Origin: Vigna angularis
Lineage: Eukaryota; Streptophyta; Magnoliopsida; Fabales; Fabaceae
Direction: 5' to 3'
Assembly: GCF_016808095.1 (NCBI RefSeq)
Contig: NC_068979.1
Location: forward strand, 11,803,001 to 11,867,000
Length of the DNA stretch: 64,000 nucleotides
Made by a program: the position numbers and the translations under genes. The notes beneath the pieces are model-generated. The model was given only the letters and a program-made list of their open reading frames with translations, did not search any database and was not told where the DNA came from. The first letter of the stretch is position 1; the number at the start of each line of letters is the position of its first letter. This document shows, piece after piece, positions 1-11,766 of the stretch.

Positions 1-1010
1 GTGTGGTGTGAGGCTGAGTGAATAAGACAGTAAAAATTAAGGTTTTAAGAAAAAGTTATAAAAGTAAAGGGTAAAAGTAAATAAGGATATTTTTGGAATA
101 AAAAAAATTAGAGAGGTGTAAGGAGCAGTGTGGTGGTGGTGGGAGTAACACTCCTCAAGAAGGTCGAACTCAAACTTGAGGATGCTTGTATGTATCATAT
201 GATCAAGGCCATTTATTGGTAACCCTTTATTAGCCAAATGCATGATTTTAGCCAAATAAAAGAGAGCACAATGTCTTATATCCTTTGAACCCTTAGCTTT
301 GAACATGTTATAAAACCCTTTTTGAAAAGCTTTACCTTGAGTTGAGTTGAAGATATCTTGTAGTATTGATAAATGTTCAAGTTTGGGATTGTTGGGAATT
401 CTAAAAAGGGAATATGAAAAGCATTGAGCTAAGCATATGAAAAGCAAAATAAAAAGGAAACGAAAAGAAAAGAAAGACTCAATGCAAAAGAAAGTTAGGA
501 AGAAGGAAGAGTGGTTGTGTTTAGATGAATCACTTAACTCAAGGATTTTGTGATCCAGAAAAACCAATTTTCTTGTTAGCCCAGCACATTATAAGCCATA
601 GAAAAGTCCTTGTGATGATACTTGCTAGTGAATGTGTTTGATTGTGGTTAAATGAAAGGAAAAGTTAATTCATGTGACATTGTGATAGTAGAGTGAAGGA
701 GTGACCTCTTATACACTTGTGTGTTTGAGTGAAACACTTTATCTAGTGAGGAAAGATTCCATGAGCACATGATTACATCTTTGCTTAGTTGATTGATCAT
801 TCATGAGAATAACATTTGTTTGATACTATGTGATTATGTGAACACTAAAGCATGTGTGCTTCTTGACTGAATTCTTTGTGTTGAGCTGATTTGAGTAATT
901 ACTTATCTTGAAAGAAGGAGTTTTGAATGTGGTGAACCATTGTATGGATTGGTGGAAGATTGAGTTACATCTTGTTTGCTTGAGGACAAACAAAGTTCTA
1001 AGTGTGGGGT
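1..1010 (+). mobile_element. 3' internal end of an Athila/Tat-like gypsy element
   Basis: No credible gene is seen. The last part reads GCTTGAGGACAAACAAAG and then a purine-rich AGTGTGGGG just before an LTR-like start. This is the familiar layout of the 3' end of Athila/Tat-type plant gypsy elements, where a GAGGACAA box and polypurine tract precede the 3' LTR. A 176-codon minus-strand frame at 37-567 has a biased, low-complexity composition and is not annotated. Confidence 0.45.
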
Positions 1011-2268
1011 TGTGTAACAGTTGAAAAACTATTACTTTTATACTTAATTTTGACCTTAAAGACAACCTTTATGACTTAGAAATTAGCTTGGAATCATGTT
1101 TTTGATTAAGTTTTGGAAATAAGAGAGTTGGATAGGTTTTATGCTTGGTTTTCCTTGTTTTTGCAGGTTTTAAGATGAATTGAATGAAAGAAGTGAAGTA
1201 GCCAGAAGTTGGACTCGGAAAAGGAAGAAAAACTGCACAAAAGAAGAGTCGCAAGTACCGCTCAACGCCACTTTTACCGCTGAGCGGCACTCTAAAGTCC
1301 CGCAATCAACGCTGAGGGGCAAAACTGCAGTTGAGCGTCAATATAGAAGAATCACACTTACCGCTCAGTGCCATTTTATTGGGCCTTGGGCCAATTTTCT
1401 ATAATTTTTAGGAAGCTATATAAGGTTTTAGCCGAATTAGGATTAGTATCTTTGGACAGAAAGAGGAGAAATCATACTTTCTTCACCCCTTGGAGGATGA
1501 TTTTGGATGCTCAAGATCTATTCTTCAACTTCTAGGGTTCTATCTTTCATTGTTTTTCATCTAGTTTCACAATGTCTATGGTGAACTAAACCTTCATTGT
1601 TGTTGGTGAACCGATGTAATCCTTTGAAACCCTCATGTATTAAATTGGTTCTTTAATCTATATGCTTTCTTTCATTAATTGTTAGGGTTTTTCTTCTATA
1701 GTCTATGCATGCTTTGTTTAACTCATTCAATTGCATGATCATTGATGTTATTTGTATGGACACATATAAGTAAATCTAGAACTGAAGAAATTCTCCCAAG
1801 AGCAATATTGCTTAGACATAGGGATAGGAGGATTGGTTGCCTTTAAGCTTCTGTGCGAATGTAATGCATGAATAATTGCTAGGGAGTTAAGACATTGTAA
1901 ACTAGTGATTAGGAGTAGGCTTTCTTCACCGAGACATCGAGTTTAAGGTAAATTAGAAAGTGACATTAACATTAATGAAGAAAGATGAATTCTTGAATAC
2001 ATGAGAGTGGATACGATGAATCGGAAACCCCAACAACATAATCATTCATATTCTACATCAACCATTTTTGCATCTTTCTATTCTATTGATCAAAAGTTTG
2101 CATTCATGTTTATTTTTCATAATTCAACAACAATGTTTTCGTTTACTAGTCTAATTTAATCAACAAATCACATAACTGTTTAAATCGTGAGTTCTTTGGG
2201 AAACTATACTTGGTCTTACCATTTTATTATTACTTGATACGATTCGGTACACTTGCCGAGGGTTAACA
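1011..2268 (+). mobile_element. LTR of the Athila/Tat-like element
   Basis: The segment starts TGTGTAACAG directly after a polypurine tract and ends GGTTAACA directly before a primer-binding-like sequence, so it has LTR boundaries on both sides. It contains runs of CGCTCAACGCC/CGCTGAGCGG (about 1258-1340) and a TATA-like TATATAAGG near 1417. Length about 1.26 kb fits this group. The exact first base (1011 or 1013) is uncertain. Confidence 0.5.
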
Positions 2269-2480
2269 AGTTTTTGGCACCATTGCTGGGTATTAAAAAT
2301 TTGTTTATCCAGTAAACATGAAACATAAAACATGAAAGAATATGATCTACACCAACAAAGTATATCTTTGAAACACACGAGGAAATGTAATATAGCTTAA
2401 TCATAATGTTCTAAGAACTATCACCTACATCAACAAAGACTAATAATTTATATAGTCATCATCATAATGGCATTCATTAT
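2269..2480 (+). mobile_element. Primer-binding site and 5' leader of a gypsy element
   Basis: TTGGCACCATTGCTGGG at 2274-2290 closely resembles the TGGCGCCGTTGCCGGGGA-type primer-binding site of Athila/Tat elements (known for the group; a few C-to-T type changes here). It follows the LTR end by a few bases. Only about 200 bases of leader are seen before unrelated repeat sequence begins. Confidence 0.5.
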
Positions 2481-2499
2481 CCTGCTGCTATGCAGGTGG

Positions 2500-3793
2500 T
2501 TGGACTGATGTGGACTGGACTACTGATCGAGGTCGTACCTGAATCAAATTAATGTTCAAATAAAGTGTAGTACTAGGAGAATTGACCCCTAGGTCGTCTC
2601 TCAAGGAGTAAACTGTGGTTCAAGAATTAGATCAAACACATGGGAGGGTGGTTATGTGGACAATTTTACTAACTAATATAGACTCAAATTAAAACAATGA
2701 TTAAAGCAAGCTTGTTATGGGCTTCCCTTCAATGATTCCAATCCCTGATTTCAACTAATCCAACACCAGTTAACCAACTAAGCGAAGATTAATTGGGTTT
2801 TCATAACCACGAATTAAGCAAACACGATTGCAACGATTAATCAATTCTGCACACACAAATTAGGCAACTAAGCGTGTACCTAATTTGAAAAGCCCAAAAC
2901 AGATTAATCCCATGCAAGGTCAGGAGCATTATGACATCACAACATCTCATGGATACATTGCAATTTCATCAATAACCAACCCAAACAGATTAAAATATCA
3001 TTGTAAACAAACTAAAACACTAAAACACAACTGAATTCATTATTAAACGTTGTAAAATAGAACTGGAAGCTAAATGGAAAACCAAATTATGCAAAACACG
3101 AAAATCAACTTCAAGAACGAAATTCAAATGCAAGAACAAAGATCCGAGATTAAAATGCACAAAAACGAAAATGCAATGGAGAAAAACGCAAACCCAATGG
3201 AAAATGAAATTGCTCTTCAAACGAAATTGCAATGAAGGATTCATAATCGATAATGAATGTGCAGAGCAATAAGGAAGAGAAAAATGCAAAAAACAAAGTG
3301 CAGAAATCTAAATTAACTTGCTCCAATTCCAAGTGCTAAAAAATGTAAAATGAAACCTGTGGGAGAGAGCTCCCTTGTTGTCCAGAACCAACAACACGAA
3401 AATGAGAGTATAAGAGGCTCCCTAGGGTCTGCCCCCTTCTTTGCACTAAAACCTAGGTCCGCCCACCAATAGGCCTTTTCCAATTCTACCCAAAATTGGG
3501 CCTAAACCCTAAAAATTGATAATACAATTTAATTAATTCTAAAACGCCTATGTGGAGAGAATTTGTTGACGTCGCAACCCTTTTGATGTCCAAAATATAC
3601 TTCCAAAAATTCTTGTACAATTAATAATGACAATAATTAGTTTCAGATAATTCAAATTAATTAAAATAAGAATTATTGAGCAAATTAAGCACAAATAGCA
3701 AAGTTGAGGAAATAATGGACATTCTTGAACAATTTCTTAATTAAATGTAGTATAATAAGCTAAGTGAAGTCAAGAAAATATTGACTCATCAAC
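2500..3793 (-). mobile_element. Probable Athila-type LTR in reverse orientation
   Basis: On the minus strand the segment begins TGATGAGTCAATATTTTC (3793 leftward) and runs to a GACGACCTAGGGGTCAATTC box around 2585-2605. Both features recall Athila-type plant LTRs. It is AT-rich and has no believable protein. No TSD could be recognised, so the left boundary is approximate and solo-LTR status is an inference. Confidence 0.35.
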
Positions 3794-3959
3794 TATTGTG
3801 GGCTACAATGATCTGGACTAGACTAGAGTAGGCCGCTCTAGGACGATAGGTGACGGGGAGGGTCGTAGCTGGGTCGGAGGGATAGTGGAGGTTTAGACAG
3901 CAATCTCATGACAAGTTGTTTAAAGTTTGTAAACTCGTGTCTCAAATCAAAGTATTCTT

Positions 3960-5400
3960 GTCACGTTGCTCTAGTGCCTGGGTGAGGCGGACAACGACCT
4001 CGTCAACAGTGGTGGAAGAAGAAGGTTGATGTTTTAGAGTACCTCCTCTTGCTGCTGTGTAGTTTGTAGCAAGTTGTCCTGCACCGTACACTCATCCCCT
4101 TTTTCTTCCCACCAACGACATCGACCCAACATTGTGTCCTTAGGATGTCGTCATCTTTGTTATTCGTGTTATCCAGTGTAGGAGTTGACCCATGTTCAGA
4201 TCTAACATTAAAAGCAATGTTAGTGAATGATACAGTAACATAAGAAAAAATTACTAGTAGTAACAATGTTGTATGCTTACAGAAGTCTTTTGAGACCTTT
4301 CATCAACGAATTGACTAGTTCCCTTCCGAACATGAGTCTATGTAAAAACCTCATCAACATGGATCGCCCGTCTTAACACTTTTTCCTATAACAAAATTTG
4401 GAGGTAGAAGTGAATATAAAATAGAAAATACATAAGTTATATATGAAAAAGATAGAAAAGTAATCAAGGTTTACCATGTGAATGGCATGTTCATGAACCG
4501 TGATCAATCCACCGGTATGTAGGGTGCCACCCTTTTCAGAAGCTCTGTTCTTCTAGGCAGTAGCACACTTATTGCAAAACTCTACTGAATTCCAATGAGC
4601 GAGTAAAGTGTTCCATATGTGCTCGCCCAGCCAGTAAGGGCGCTCCCTTACATTGCGGGCATCTCTAAACATCTTTGACAGCTGATGAATGCTTTAGAGT
4701 GGAAATTTTGTATTTCATATTCATGTTCAGGTTTCCACTGCACTTTCATCTCTAAGAATAAACGATACAAACATTTATTAATTAACATACTAAAATAAGA
4801 ATGACAATTAGTTTAATGGGTTGTTCACCTTAAAAGGTTGCCACAATGGTTGTTTGTCCTGTGCAGGCATAACTCTCCAACTAGGCCACAGACTCAGATA
4901 TTGTTGCTTAATTGACCGTGTGATGGCTTGAGAAGCAACCTTGGATGGAACAAACCTGCATATAAACAAATAAAAGTCATTTCAAAGATGTACTACTTAA
5001 AACATCAAAATTAGTAAGAAAGGGATTTGGGTATTATTACCCTCGATCAAAAGGTTCAATCCATGGTCGATCATGGAGAGGCGGGTCAACACCATCACCA
5101 GCTAAATCTGCATCAACAGATGGTGTCGTAGTCTTAGAAGGCGGTACAAGAGATGAGGAAGGTATAGAAGTAGGGTCAGGGGAGGAGTGCGGGTAATAAT
5201 CATAGGGGGTACAAGAGTGGTTGCTATAGGGGGAGGAGGAGGGTCTACTGCAGGGGGAGGAGGAGGATCTGCTATAGCTAAAAGAGGGGGGTCTGCTGCA
5301 TCACCATCAGGGTCGTGCAATGCAGTTATACGTTCAACTTCTAAAATTTCTTGTGCCTGTGACATTTTCTCAAGTTGATAGGCAATATCTTCTTCAACCT
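3960..5400 (-). pseudogene. CACTA-associated Transposase_24-type protein, decayed
   Basis: Exon-like minus-strand blocks resemble the plant transposase_24/En-Spm-like family. From 5' to 3' they are: a Pro-rich N-terminus ending in DPPLHDRPWIEPFDRG (about 5041-5380), a block SLWPSWRVMP (4830-4955), a core with WKPEHEYEIQ, GEHIWNTLLAHW and KGGTLHTGG (4474-4750), a HVDEVFT-THVRKG block (4275-4385), and a C-terminal KDDDILRTQCWVDVVGGKKK region (3960-4215). In-frame stops fall inside the core (before KNRASEKGG) and in the next block, so the copy is dead. It would have acted in mobilisation of the surrounding element. Exon borders are approximate. Confidence 0.6.
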
Positions 5401-5559
5401 CATTTGAGTCAATGCGACCTCTAGGCTTCGTTTATATTGCAAAAGCTCAACCACTTTTGTCACTACTGTAGAATGTGGATATAAGACATAATAAACATGT
5501 CTGACATTAGACTGTAGAATGTTAACATTACTTAAAAATAGTCTAATTAAAATTGGTAG

Positions 5560-7016
5560 AATGTTAGGATGTTAAGATTACTTAAAATTAGTCTACTTTA
5601 GGTCAATTGACAATTTCTCACCCTTTAAGTACACTTTTTTAGGTTCTAACTACTTAAACTTTGAGTTTTAGGTAATTATTTGTTTTTGACAAGTTTCCTA
5701 GCTTCATTTCACTACTTTAGACTTGTTAGAATGTTAACATTACTGAAAATTAGTCTACTTTAGATCAATTGTAAATTTCTCACCCTTCAAGTAAACTTTT
5801 TTAGCTTCTAAATACTCAAACTTTGAGTTTTAGGTAATTCTTTTCTTTTAACTAGTTTCCTAGCTTCATTTCACTACTTTAGACTTTTTAGGATGTTAAC
5901 ATTATTTAAAATTAGTCTACTTTAGGTCAATTGTCAATTTCTTACCTTTTAAGTACACTTTTTGGGATTCTAACTACTCAATCTTTAAGTTTTAGGTCAT
6001 TATTAGCTTTTGACTTCCTAGCTTCCTTTTACTACTTTAGACTTGTTAGGATGTTAACATTACTTAAAATTAGTCTACTTTAGGCAATGGAAATTTCTCA
6101 CCCATTAAGTACAGTTTTTTAGGTTCTAACTACTCAAACTTTTAGTTTTAGGTAATTCTTTTCTTTTGACAAGTTTCCTAGCTTCATTTCACTACTTTAG
6201 AGTTGTTAGGATGTTAACATTACTGAAAATTAGTCTACTTTAGGTCAATCATCAATTTCTCACCCTTTAAGTAAACTCTTTTAGGTTCTAAATACTCAAA
6301 TTGAGTTTTAGGTAATTCTTTGTATTTTACTACTTTCCTAGCTTCATTTCACTACCTTAGACTTGTTAGGATGTTAACATTACTTAAAATCAGTCTACTT
6401 TTGCTCAATTGCCAATTTCTAACCTTTTAAGTACACTTTTTTGGGTTCTAACTACTCAAACTTTAAATTTTAGGTAATTCTTTGCTTTTGACTACTTTTC
6501 TAGCTTCATTTCACTACTTTAGACTTATAAGGATGTTAAGATTACTTAAAATTAGTCTACTTTAGGTCAATTGGCAATTTCTTACCCTTTAAGTACACTT
6601 TTTTAGGTTTTAACTACTCAAACTTTGATTTTTAGATAAGTCTTTGCTTTTGAAAAGTTTCCTAGCTTCATTTCACTACTTTAGACTTGTTAGGATGTTA
6701 ACATTACTGAAAATTAGGCTACTTTAGGTCAATTGCGAATTCTCACCCTTTTAAGTAAACTTATTTAGGTTCTAAATACTCAAACTTTGAGTTTTAGGTA
6801 ATTTTTTGCTTTTGACTACTTTTCTAGTTTCATTTCACTACTTTAGACTTGTTAGGATGTTAACATTACTTAAAATTAGTCTACTTTAGGTCAATTACCA
6901 ATTTTGCACCTTTTAAGTACACTATTTTGGGTTTTAACAACTCAAACTTTGTGTTTTAGGTAATTATTTACTTTTGATTACTTTCCTAACTTGATTTCAC
7001 TACTTTAGAGTTGTTT
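5560..7016. repeat. Minisatellite, ~160-bp unit, about nine copies
   Basis: A unit containing TTAGGATGTTAACATTACT, then CTACTTTAGGTCAATTG, CACCCTTTAAGTACAC and TTTCACTACTTTAGA repeats head to tail. The AGACTTGTTAGG-type anchor recurs near 5719, 5881, 6038, 6198, 6358, 6519, 6682, 6844 and 7006, a spacing of 157-163 bases. Units differ by point changes and small indels. The array lies within the CACTA element and has no coding capacity. Confidence 0.92.
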
Positions 7017-8880
7017 CTAGCAAACATTTCAAGTTTTGGAGAAAAGAATAAGCAAAGAGTGGCATTCTAGCCTCATCAAGAATAAAACAACACAAACAAG
7101 TGTTGCAGTACCACAATTCTGGTCTACAACCTTCAAACAACAAGGTTTATGGAGTAAAAGATCAAAGCCAGTGCATGAGAGCATTTAGACAAGTTTGAAT
7201 GCACTGTTAGGCCTACCTAGGTGTATTAGAATAAGGATGAACAGACTGTATGTAGGAATACATGCCAAGAGGCATCTTTTAGAATCAACTATTCAGAAGT
7301 ATCTTTATTTTCTCTCTTCTACTTATCCCAACCTGCTGTTATGCCATAGTCAACCAGGATAAAAATTGCTTTAGGTGCTGTTAAAGGGTAATCTAAACCT
7401 ACAACTTCTTTTGTTTTGTTTTCAAACAACCAATTTGGAAACACTCCTTACAATGTACAAGTAGTGAAATCTAAGCTAGTCAAGTTTCTTTGATGTAGAC
7501 GAAACCTGGAAGTCGAATAGAATAATTCTCAGTTGTTGAAGGCAAATTAAACACTTGAAATGGAGATTTAGGAATCCAAGTTTGTATACTAGGTTGTAAG
7601 TCTAAAATGAATTTGTTGCCTTCACCAGATATGAACTTAACTTTTGAATGATTGCCAAATGGTGTAAAAGAAATGGGAATTCATTGAAGGCATTACTAAA
7701 CTAAAAAGGGTAATCTAAACCTACACATTCTATGATCTTACAAACATGGTAATATGTCTCATGCCTAATTCTGACTAATTAGAACCAATGGCAGAGACAC
7801 TTGTACATGGTTTATCTTTTCAAGTTCATCATTCATAAATTAAAGTACCAAAACAAGCCTCTTACATATTTCACAATCAGTTTCAAACTATTTACAACAA
7901 AGTTTGTCAAACCTCAATGTATACAATATCATAAAACTTCAATCAATAGAACTTAACATTCAAACTAAACATTCACAACATTTTGAACAATATAAAATTC
8001 ATGACACAAAATGAAAATAATAGGACATAGTACATACAATCATTCAATTTCAGTTTACGTCCTCATACCTCCGCCTTTGCTTTCCTTTCCTACTCACGTC
8101 TTCTCCGTAAATTCTCTTCCTCTCTTTCTAGCCACAATTCAAACTCGTCTAAAAGCTCACCCTAACATATCCAATGGAAGTTTATTTAGGTTTATTCATT
8201 ATATTACCTACATAACCACCTAGTTCATTCACATACAAAGAAAATCATAATTATGATCCCCTTCATCAACAGATTGTTCATTCACAAAATAAATAACTTA
8301 CCTCTACTGCAACGACAACCCTAGGTGTATTGGCACCTCCGATAGCCTCTCTCGCGAAGCCCTTCTCATGCACAGAAAGTCACTTTGTCACATAGCCTCT
8401 CTCTATTCACGTCGCGACACCACCCCCTGACGCGGCGACAACACCTCCTCACGCCATCAAATCACCGTCGTGAACAAACCCTAAGAATATCCTCCCTTAC
8501 AACAATGGAAGGCGCCACATCAATTGCATGTGTCCATCAACCACACACACTTTTGGAGAATGGACAAAGAGGAGCTCGAGAGCGGTCAATGACGGAACCG
8601 CAATGGAGGAGTGGGAAAGAATGGCAATGGTGGTTTCGGATTGCGAACGAGAGAGTGTGAGGGAGAGAAAGACGAGAGAGCGCGAAGCTGCGAAATCAGA
8701 AATTGGGAGTGAAAGTGGGAGAGGGAAATCCTAATCTAATTTCATATAATCTATGCACATACCGATGGTCATATTCCCTCGGTAAAAAACCACTCATATG
8801 ATCGTTAGTAAATCTGCCAGTAAATACCATTTACTAACGGACCATAGGCCGTCGATATTCGTGCTTTTCTTATAGTGAGA

Positions 8881-9022
8881 CTTAATATAATTAGTTATAT
8901 AACCATTAATTCAATCTAGTTCATATATTGATTGAATTAAATTTCATATAAATATTTGATCGAATATAGAACATAAATTCTTTTGTCAACCCAATTTATC
9001 CTTTTATTTTTTATGGTATATG
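8881..9022. repeat. Left flank of duplicated block D
   Basis: The sequence CTTAATATAATTAGTTATAT... to ...GGTATATG is clearly paralogous to 17632-17770 (block A) and 44385-44530 (block B), which lie just downstream of lipase A and B. It continues at 14893 after the LTR element inserted at 9023-14887. It therefore marks the 3' flank of the fourth lipase copy (D). Confidence 0.8.
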
Positions 9023-9282
9023 TGTTAGAAAATGACACTCATTTACATATTTCTAATCATGATTATGGTATTTTACACACTGTGTGTCAATAAGACAATT
9101 ATAATTTATAGACTTACATATTGGTTTTTTTCCTACAAAGTTATAAACTCTACTATTAAACACCATTTATTTTCTATTATTGTCTAATAACCACTACATT
9201 AATCTACTTACCTTTGAATTATAAAAATCCTAAACAAATAAACAACTCATTTAATCTTATTACATTTAAGTTTAACTTAACA
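9023..9282 (-). mobile_element. Left (3') LTR of the 9.0-14.9 kb element
   Basis: About 260 bases, TGTTAGAAAATGACACTC to AACTTAACA. It matches 14618-14887 along its length with scattered differences, including the shared stretch CTATTATTGTCTAATAACCA. The amount of divergence suggests an old insertion. Confidence 0.75.
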
Positions 9283-9341
9283 AAACTTTCCCTTAAACTT
9301 AAATGTTTATTATGTCTTTCATCCAAACTTTTCCAAATGTA

Positions 9342-9713
9342 TTAACCTACACCAAGCTTGCTCCTTTCATGCTTACTCCTTTCATTAAGAGTTACAATTG
9401 GGTTCATCCGTTTCACCTTGGTCGACTTATCCAATGCTCTGACCGACTTGTTCTTCATCTTGGTCATCTTGACCTTTGCACTCATTATCTCAAAATAATA
9501 ACTACTAGAATAATCAACCAAAAATTGCCAATCAGAAGAATCATTAACATCATTAACAACATCCTTCAAGGCCTCGTCCTTTGTTTCAAACTTTAAGTAA
9601 TACTCATGAAGCTTGTTGCGCATATTCTTATATAAATGACCTACTTCATGCAGAATAGCCTTTCGTACCATATCTGTATGTGGAAGTCTCCAATTGTTCA
9701 ACATATTTTCCAC
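9342..9713 (-). pseudogene. Transposase_24-like fragment
   Basis: An open minus-strand frame of about 123 codons includes LYKNMRNKLHEYYLKF, then DSSDWQFLVDY and AKVKMTKMKNKSVRA. The pattern of a Trp/Arg-rich helix, an acidic linker, a DW-LVDY block and a basic segment resembles the plant CACTA-associated transposase_24 region, as in the gene at 3960-5400. There are no flanking exons of a full gene, so this is a fragment. The first ~98 bases of its 5' part are repeated at 12639-12736. The homology call is by eye. Confidence 0.4.
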
Positions 9714-10216
9714 TTTTGTGTTAAATAAACTTAAATTAAAAAAAAGGTTAAAATTGTAATTTTAGTTTGGTTTATTGATTTTGTTAGTTTCAGTCAGGGA
9801 GATATTTTTTTTAGGCGTTGATAGATTCCAAGTGCGCTTTTCAGTTGTTTCATTTTTATATTTTTGTAGGTAACAGTACAACCACAATTGACTATTTTTA
9901 TTTTGTTTCTTTATTGAGTTTGTACGGCTATGTTAACAGCCTTCTTCAATTAATGAAAGGCAGCGCAATATACTTCAGAGAAAATATTTTCGTGCGTGAG
10001 GTTATTTTTAACAAAGTCAGAGCTTTATCCTCAAAGTACCGAGAGAGAGGAGATAGTTAAATACTGAGGAAAATAGTGAGTGCTTGAGTTTTTGGTGAGA
10101 GAGATGACAAAGGTTACCAATGGTATGAGTGTGCCATAATTGATGAGAAAAATCAATTATGATAATTGGTGTCTACAAATGAAGGCATTATTGAGATCCT
10201 AAGACATTTAAGATAT

Positions 10217-11766
10217 CACTAGTAAAAAATGCATTTTAAACTCGCACAATAAGCTTCGGTTTAGGCGAAATCGAAGCCTATCAAAACGCGGTGGCATTTT
10301 TGTAGTTTAGTCGAACTTATACGCCTCGGTTCAAAGGGAATCGAAGCATATAAGTTTTATTACCTCGGTTAAAGCATACAACCGATGCCTAACAACCTGC
10401 AATTCCACCTACCCCTCTGCACAACAGACTTTCCAGCTTTTCGAGCCTGACCTACTGCTTCGTTTCACCCAGAACCGATGTGAAAACGTGTTTATGCCTC
10501 GGTTTAACTGGTAACCGAGGTAGTATCGCTTCCAGGGGGTTAACAAATTTAACCTTTAGTTTTCTTCTTCCTCGCCCATTTCGCGCAGAACCTTTCCTCT
10601 CCCTAATTCTACCCCTCAATCGCATTCTTTGTCCAACATCCAATCTAAGGAAAGTTTGGATATTCTTTTTGGTGTCAGTCAAGCACGATCAAGCGGAGGT
10701 TCATTTCGAAGAAGAAGAAATGTAAGTACCTATTTTTCTGGCCAACTCTGCGTCTCTCTCCTCACCTTCCTCCGCCTTCGACCACAAGCCGTAGCTCCTC
10801 GCTCCCACGCCCTTCATCCTCGGCAAGCACATACGCACCGACGATAACACTTCCAAGGACAATGTTGTTTCCGTGGGCCTCTCTACCCCGATCGGACTGT
10901 GGGCTCTCCCTGCTCGCCCCAATTTCGGACAAATTTGGAGCTTCGTCGTCGCTCCATAAATGGTCGTACAGCCCGTCGTCGTGTCGGTGTCGCAACAACA
11001 GGCGTCGCTCTTTGCTCATCATCGACGTCAGCAGCAGTAGGCCATTGGAGAAGCGTCGGCGGCTAGGGTGGGGAATCACCTTCCGGGACATCTGAATGTG
11101 TTGGCTTCGTTGTCCGGCGGACCTGGGAATTCTTAGGGTTAGGTTTTTTTTTCTTAGTTTTGAGTGGAGAAGTCCATCCTTTAAGAAATTATTCAATTAG
11201 GGTTTTATTTTAGTTCCTACTTATGGTTTGGAAAATTAATTAGGTTCTAAGAAAGTTGGATATTGTTTTAGATTTTGGGGCTTTTGTTGGAGGAGAATGT
11301 ATTGAAGTGATAACATATTGTGTGGAATTGTGATGCTGAATACAGGTTTTTGCTCTGCTTTTAAGGCCCAACAAGGATCACAAAATCAAAATCTACTGGA
11401 ACTTCTACCACTACACCATCGGATACACCACCATAATCATCAGTATCATCAACATATTTAAAGGGTTTGAGGCATTGGAGGTTTCCGCAGGGGATCCCTA
11501 CAATGACTGGAAGCATGCTTACATTGGCATTATTGCAGCTTTGGGTGGTATCGTTGTAGCTTTGGGTGGTATCGCTGTGCTTTTGGAAAACACTCTAATG
11601 CCTTGGTTCAAGTCTTAACCGAGGAAGTAGAGTCCGAGATACTGCCTCGGTTCACAATCGAGGCAAAAAGGGGTAGACTTTTTATCTCACTTGTATATGC
11701 CTCGATTCAGGAATCGCTGCCTATTGGCAAAAATAATTGTTGTCATTTCCCTTGACTGCACTAGTG
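10217..11766. mobile_element. Non-autonomous CACTA element carrying a host exon
   Basis: The element begins CACTAGTAAAAAATGCA and ends TGCACTAGTG, so the termini are inverted CACTAGT. TAT is duplicated at 10214-10216 and 11767-11769, the 3-bp TSD expected for CACTA. Both ends carry subterminal motifs of the form CCTCGGTT / AACCGAGG (10310-10520 and 11595-11700). The interior lacks a transposase but includes a splice-donor-like ATGTAAGTA near 10720 and a cytochrome b561-type coding segment at 11346-11618. It interrupts the copia gag gene. Confidence 0.87.
11346..11618 (+). pseudogene. Captured cytochrome b561 / DOMON-type exon fragment
   Basis: After an acceptor-like ...AATACAG, an open frame of 90 codons reads through LLLRPNKDHKIKIYWNFYH, then IGYTTIIISIINIFKGFEAL, a loop DPYNDWKHAYIG and a second hydrophobic stretch ending in VLLE, with a TAA at 11616. 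The order H-x-Y-W-N-x-YH, INIFKG and WK-AYIG is characteristic of the C-terminal helices of plant cytochrome b561 proteins with a DOMON domain, trans-membrane electron carriers of the plasma membrane. A short repeat (GCTTTGGGTGGTATCG twice) lies in the second helix. There are no heme-helix partners or DOMON domain here, so it is a captured piece, not a gene. It may be transcribed as part of the CACTA element. Confidence 0.78.

Larger units (their letters stand above)
3794..8877 (-). mobile_element. Right-hand part of a large CACTA (En/Spm) element
   Basis: The right end reads CTTTTCTTATAGTG at 8864-8877, the reverse complement of a CACTATAAGAAAAG terminus typical of plant CACTA elements. Short diverged subterminal motifs (CCCTCGGTA, GGCCGTCGATA) fill 8755-8860. 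The next three bases, AGA, continue into sequence paralogous to block A, where the empty site reads TAATAGACTTAAT, consistent with a 3-bp TSD. Inside are a decayed transposase-like gene and a minisatellite. No left terminus was found in the window; it is probably lost or displaced by the LTR insertion at 2.5-3.8 kb. 7017-8734 shows no convincing gene. Confidence 0.6.

Noticed and set aside
37..567. 176-codon minus-strand open frame
   Set aside because: Composition is Phe/Leu/Ser/His-rich low complexity with no recognisable domain, no exon structure, and it lies in the 3' non-coding part of a gypsy element.
5102..5365. Pro-rich 87-codon frame (DPPPPPAVDPPPPP) as a separate gene
   Set aside because: It overlaps the N-terminal exon of the transposase-like pseudogene in a shifted frame; the Pro-rich reading is part of that exon's low-complexity region.
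5560..7016. CRISPR-like array of direct repeats
   Set aside because: Units of ~160 bases are repeated throughout, with no conserved short repeat separated by unique spacers; this is a eukaryotic minisatellite.
10480..11196. Overlapping frames on both strands of the CACTA interior (72-144 codons)
   Set aside because: GC-rich DNA leaves several frames open by chance and they disagree with each other; only the segment at 11346-11618 shows family-level similarity.
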